Assembly: GCA_030149585.1 (NCBI GenBank)
Contig: JASFBJ010000048.1
Coordinates: 1 to 15,418 of the forward strand
Direction of reading: 5' to 3'
DNA length: 15,418 nt
Origin: Desulfobacterales bacterium
GTDB lineage: Bacteria; Desulfobacterota; Desulfobacteria; Desulfobacterales; JASFBJ01
Made by a program: the position numbers and the translations under genes. The notes under the pieces were generated by a model, which did no database searches, was not told the origin of the DNA, and was given only the letters and a program-made list of their open reading frames with translations. Below, piece by piece: positions 13,616 through 15,418 of the stretch. Within the stretch, counting starts at the first letter, position 1. Every line of letters starts with the position of its first letter.

Positions 13616-14338
13616 ATGATAAGTATTACCAAAGCCCAACTGGATAATCTGGTTCAATTACAAAAGATCGGTGACAAGATAAATACGACTATCGGGATGC
13701 TGGATACCATAGGTACCCGGCTTGAAAGTCTGGAAGTCGAATTAGCCCTTTATGAAAAAAAAGTTGAAGATGAAAAAAAGATCTTACAGGAATTTAAACG
13801 ACAGTATCGTTCCTTTGAATCTGATCTTCAGGCAAAACAGCCCCAAATTATAAAAAGCAAGGAAAAATTAAGATCCGTTAAAACCAACAAGGAATATAAT
13901 TCCACGTTAAAAGAGATTGACAAGCTAAAAGAGCAAAATTCCCTTTTGGAAGATGAGATGCTGAATTTATTAGACAGAATAGATGAGGCTGATAAAGCTG
14001 TTCTTAAAAGCCAAGAAGAGTATAGTCAAACTAAATCCGATATTACAACTCGTATGAATGCTGTTTCTCTGGAAGAGCAAGATGGTAAAAATGAACTGAC
14101 CAGGCTTAATAAAAATTGCTCTGCTCTGGAAACAAAAATCAACAAAGACTTGCTTATAAAATTCAAGCTGGTAAAAGAAAAAATTACGGGCCCATCCATA
14201 TCGCCGGTAATTAATGCGGTTTGTCAGGGATGCCATCTGAATATTCCGCCTCAGATGTATATTGAGCTGCAAAGAATAGAAAACCTTAAATTTTGTCCCA
14301 ACTGTCAAAGAATGATCTATTGGGTAGAGCCCCAATAG
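13616..14338 (+). CDS. coiled-coil C4-type zinc-ribbon protein (PF02591-like)
   Basis: A 240-residue protein of the family sometimes called CdsZ. Residues about 5-185 are almost entirely charged heptad-like sequence forming a long antiparallel coiled coil, including the family signature VKTNKEYN (88-95). The C-terminal ribbon has Cys203-x2-Cys206 and Cys227-x2-Cys230 in VCQGCHLNIPP and KFCPNCQRMIYW. Proteins of this type are thought to bind nucleic acid or act as regulators or adaptors; the role in this lineage is not known to me. It follows the Nif3 gene and ends 42 bases before rnpB. The ribosome-binding site is poor, so expression may depend on cotranscription. Confidence 0.88.
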   Translation: MISITKAQLDNLVQLQKIGDKINTTIGMLDTIGTRLESLEVELALYEKKVEDEKKILQEFKRQYRSFESDLQAKQPQIIKSKEKLRSVKTNKEYNSTLKEIDKLKEQNSLLEDEMLNLLDRIDEADKAVLKSQEEYSQTKSDITTRMNAVSLEEQDGKNELTRLNKNCSALETKINKDLLIKFKLVKEKITGPSISPVINAVCQGCHLNIPPQMYIELQRIENLKFCPNCQRMIYWVEPQ

Positions 14339-14362
14339 TGCCTGGCAAAAAACCTGGGGCTC
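14327..14362 (+). other. inverted repeat spanning the zinc-ribbon gene stop
   Basis: GAGCCCCA (14327-14334) and TGGGGCTC (14355-14362) form a perfect 8-bp stem around a 20-base loop that contains the stop codon. No T-run follows, so it is a weak terminator candidate at best. It overlaps the likely rnpB promoter. Confidence 0.55.
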
Positions 14363-14371
14363 GCATAAAAA
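14343..14371 (+). promoter_or_regulatory. possible rnpB promoter
   Basis: A weak -35 TGGCAA (14343-14348) and -10 TAAAAA (14366-14371), 17 bases apart, would start transcription at about 14378-14381, exactly where the RNase P RNA P1 helix begins. The position is good but the -35 is poor. Confidence 0.35.
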
Positions 14372-14380
14372 CAAGAAAAA

Positions 14381-14786
<406 letters not shown>

Positions 14787-14825
14787 TTATTTATTTTTTA
14801 CCTTTCTCAAGGATATGCCTTAAAT

Positions 14826-15418
14826 ATGAAGCAAACCTTTTGTGATATCTCTTTTGCTGAAAAAGTCAGGTTATTTTCTCAGGATTATCTGAAATGCAGC
14901 GCTTATATTTGTAAACAGGATTCAACCGGCTATGTGTTTACAAAAAAACTATACTCAAAATATATCAGTACTTCCCAGGTACTGGAAGATTTTTTAGATT
15001 TTCATGGTGCCAAAAACAGCAAAGACTGGTATCTGTACCGAGAGCTGTGTGCAGTAGTCAGACATTTATGCCTTGGAGCGTACTCCCAGAGACATATTAA
15101 TAATCGCCTTATATTTTATGATATTGTGGATGCTGATCAATTTCGCAAAGAGGGTCAAATTTCCCTTGATTTTTTAAATCAAACATTAAAAAAGATCGCT
15201 CCGATCATTTTAGAAGAAGCCGGCCGCTTAAATATTAAAATACCAGCGCAGATTTTTACGGACAGTGATTTCCCTGGAATTGTAACTTCTGAAAAACTGC
15301 ATTATGACATCGATGATGAGGCCAAGGAGCTTCAAAAAGAAAATATTGTTAAAATTGCCAGCGAGTTTTTAACCATTGCCGATGATTTTGATATATTTCG
15401 TTTTTACGAACCCTATAA
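14826..15418 (+). CDS. unrecognised protein, 3' end outside the window
   Basis: An open frame of 197 codons runs without a stop to the window edge. The last three bases look like TAA but are out of frame; the frame ends ...FYEPY. I do not recognise the family with confidence. The visible part is soluble and probably mostly helical, with no signal peptide or membrane segment. It includes DFLDFHGAKNSKDWYLYRE (54-72), an aromatic/charged block, then RHLCLGAYSQRHINNRLIFYD and, later, YDIDDEAKELQKENIVKIAS. ATG 14826 has AAGGA 13 bases upstream, which is distant. Codon use and coding quality match the neighbouring genes. Nothing else at 14787-14825 suggests a promoter. Confidence 0.75.
   Translation, partial: MKQTFCDISFAEKVRLFSQDYLKCSAYICKQDSTGYVFTKKLYSKYISTSQVLEDFLDFHGAKNSKDWYLYRELCAVVRHLCLGAYSQRHINNRLIFYDIVDADQFRKEGQISLDFLNQTLKKIAPIILEEAGRLNIKIPAQIFTDSDFPGIVTSEKLHYDIDDEAKELQKENIVKIASEFLTIADDFDIFRFYEPY

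Overview
The window looks like chromosomal DNA of a moderately AT-rich sulfate-reducer-type bacterium (Desulfobacterota, probably Desulfobacterales). This rests on the style of the proteins and on a dnaG-rpoD-tRNA block close to rnpB. It is an inference from memory, not a database result. Nearly everything is ordinary core metabolism and information processing. The unusual content lies in the leader, junction and scar sequences between the genes.

Left half, minus strand, read from right to left: a class I aminotransferase (7526-6390), a small type II toxin-antitoxin pair (6277-5736), tyrA (5718-4942), a trp leader region (about 4930-4716), then trpE, trpG, trpD, trpC and trpF (4676-78). The trp genes are tightly packed, with 4-base overlaps or gaps of 30 bases or less. 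trpB and trpA are not in the window and may lie beyond base 1. The leader encodes a 34-residue peptide with three consecutive Trp codons, a hairpin that uses the Trp codons, and two consecutive hairpins each followed by a T-run. This is a classical-looking transcription attenuator.

The toxin-antitoxin pair sits between two copies of a 45-bp direct repeat. The repeat is the aminotransferase-tyrA junction itself: the end of one gene, the ribosome-binding site, and the first 11 codons of tyrA. This shows that the two genes once overlapped by ATGA and that a cassette split them, leaving a 16-codon decoy start of tyrA upstream. The aminotransferase has its own scar at its 5' end: a 23-codon VapB-like antitoxin remnant whose stop codon overlaps the TTG start of the aminotransferase, followed further upstream by an IS66-like transposase remnant.

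Centre: queF (minus, queuosine pathway) diverges from dnaG-rpoD (plus) across a 372-bp AT-rich intergenic region that holds one good promoter for each direction and a large hairpin in the dnaG leader. After rpoD comes a tRNA with anticodon CAT, probably tRNA-Ile2, and a strong terminator.

Right end, plus strand: a Nif3-family dinuclear-metal protein, a coiled-coil C4 zinc-ribbon protein, the RNase P RNA gene rnpB, and the start of an unrecognised gene that runs off the right edge.
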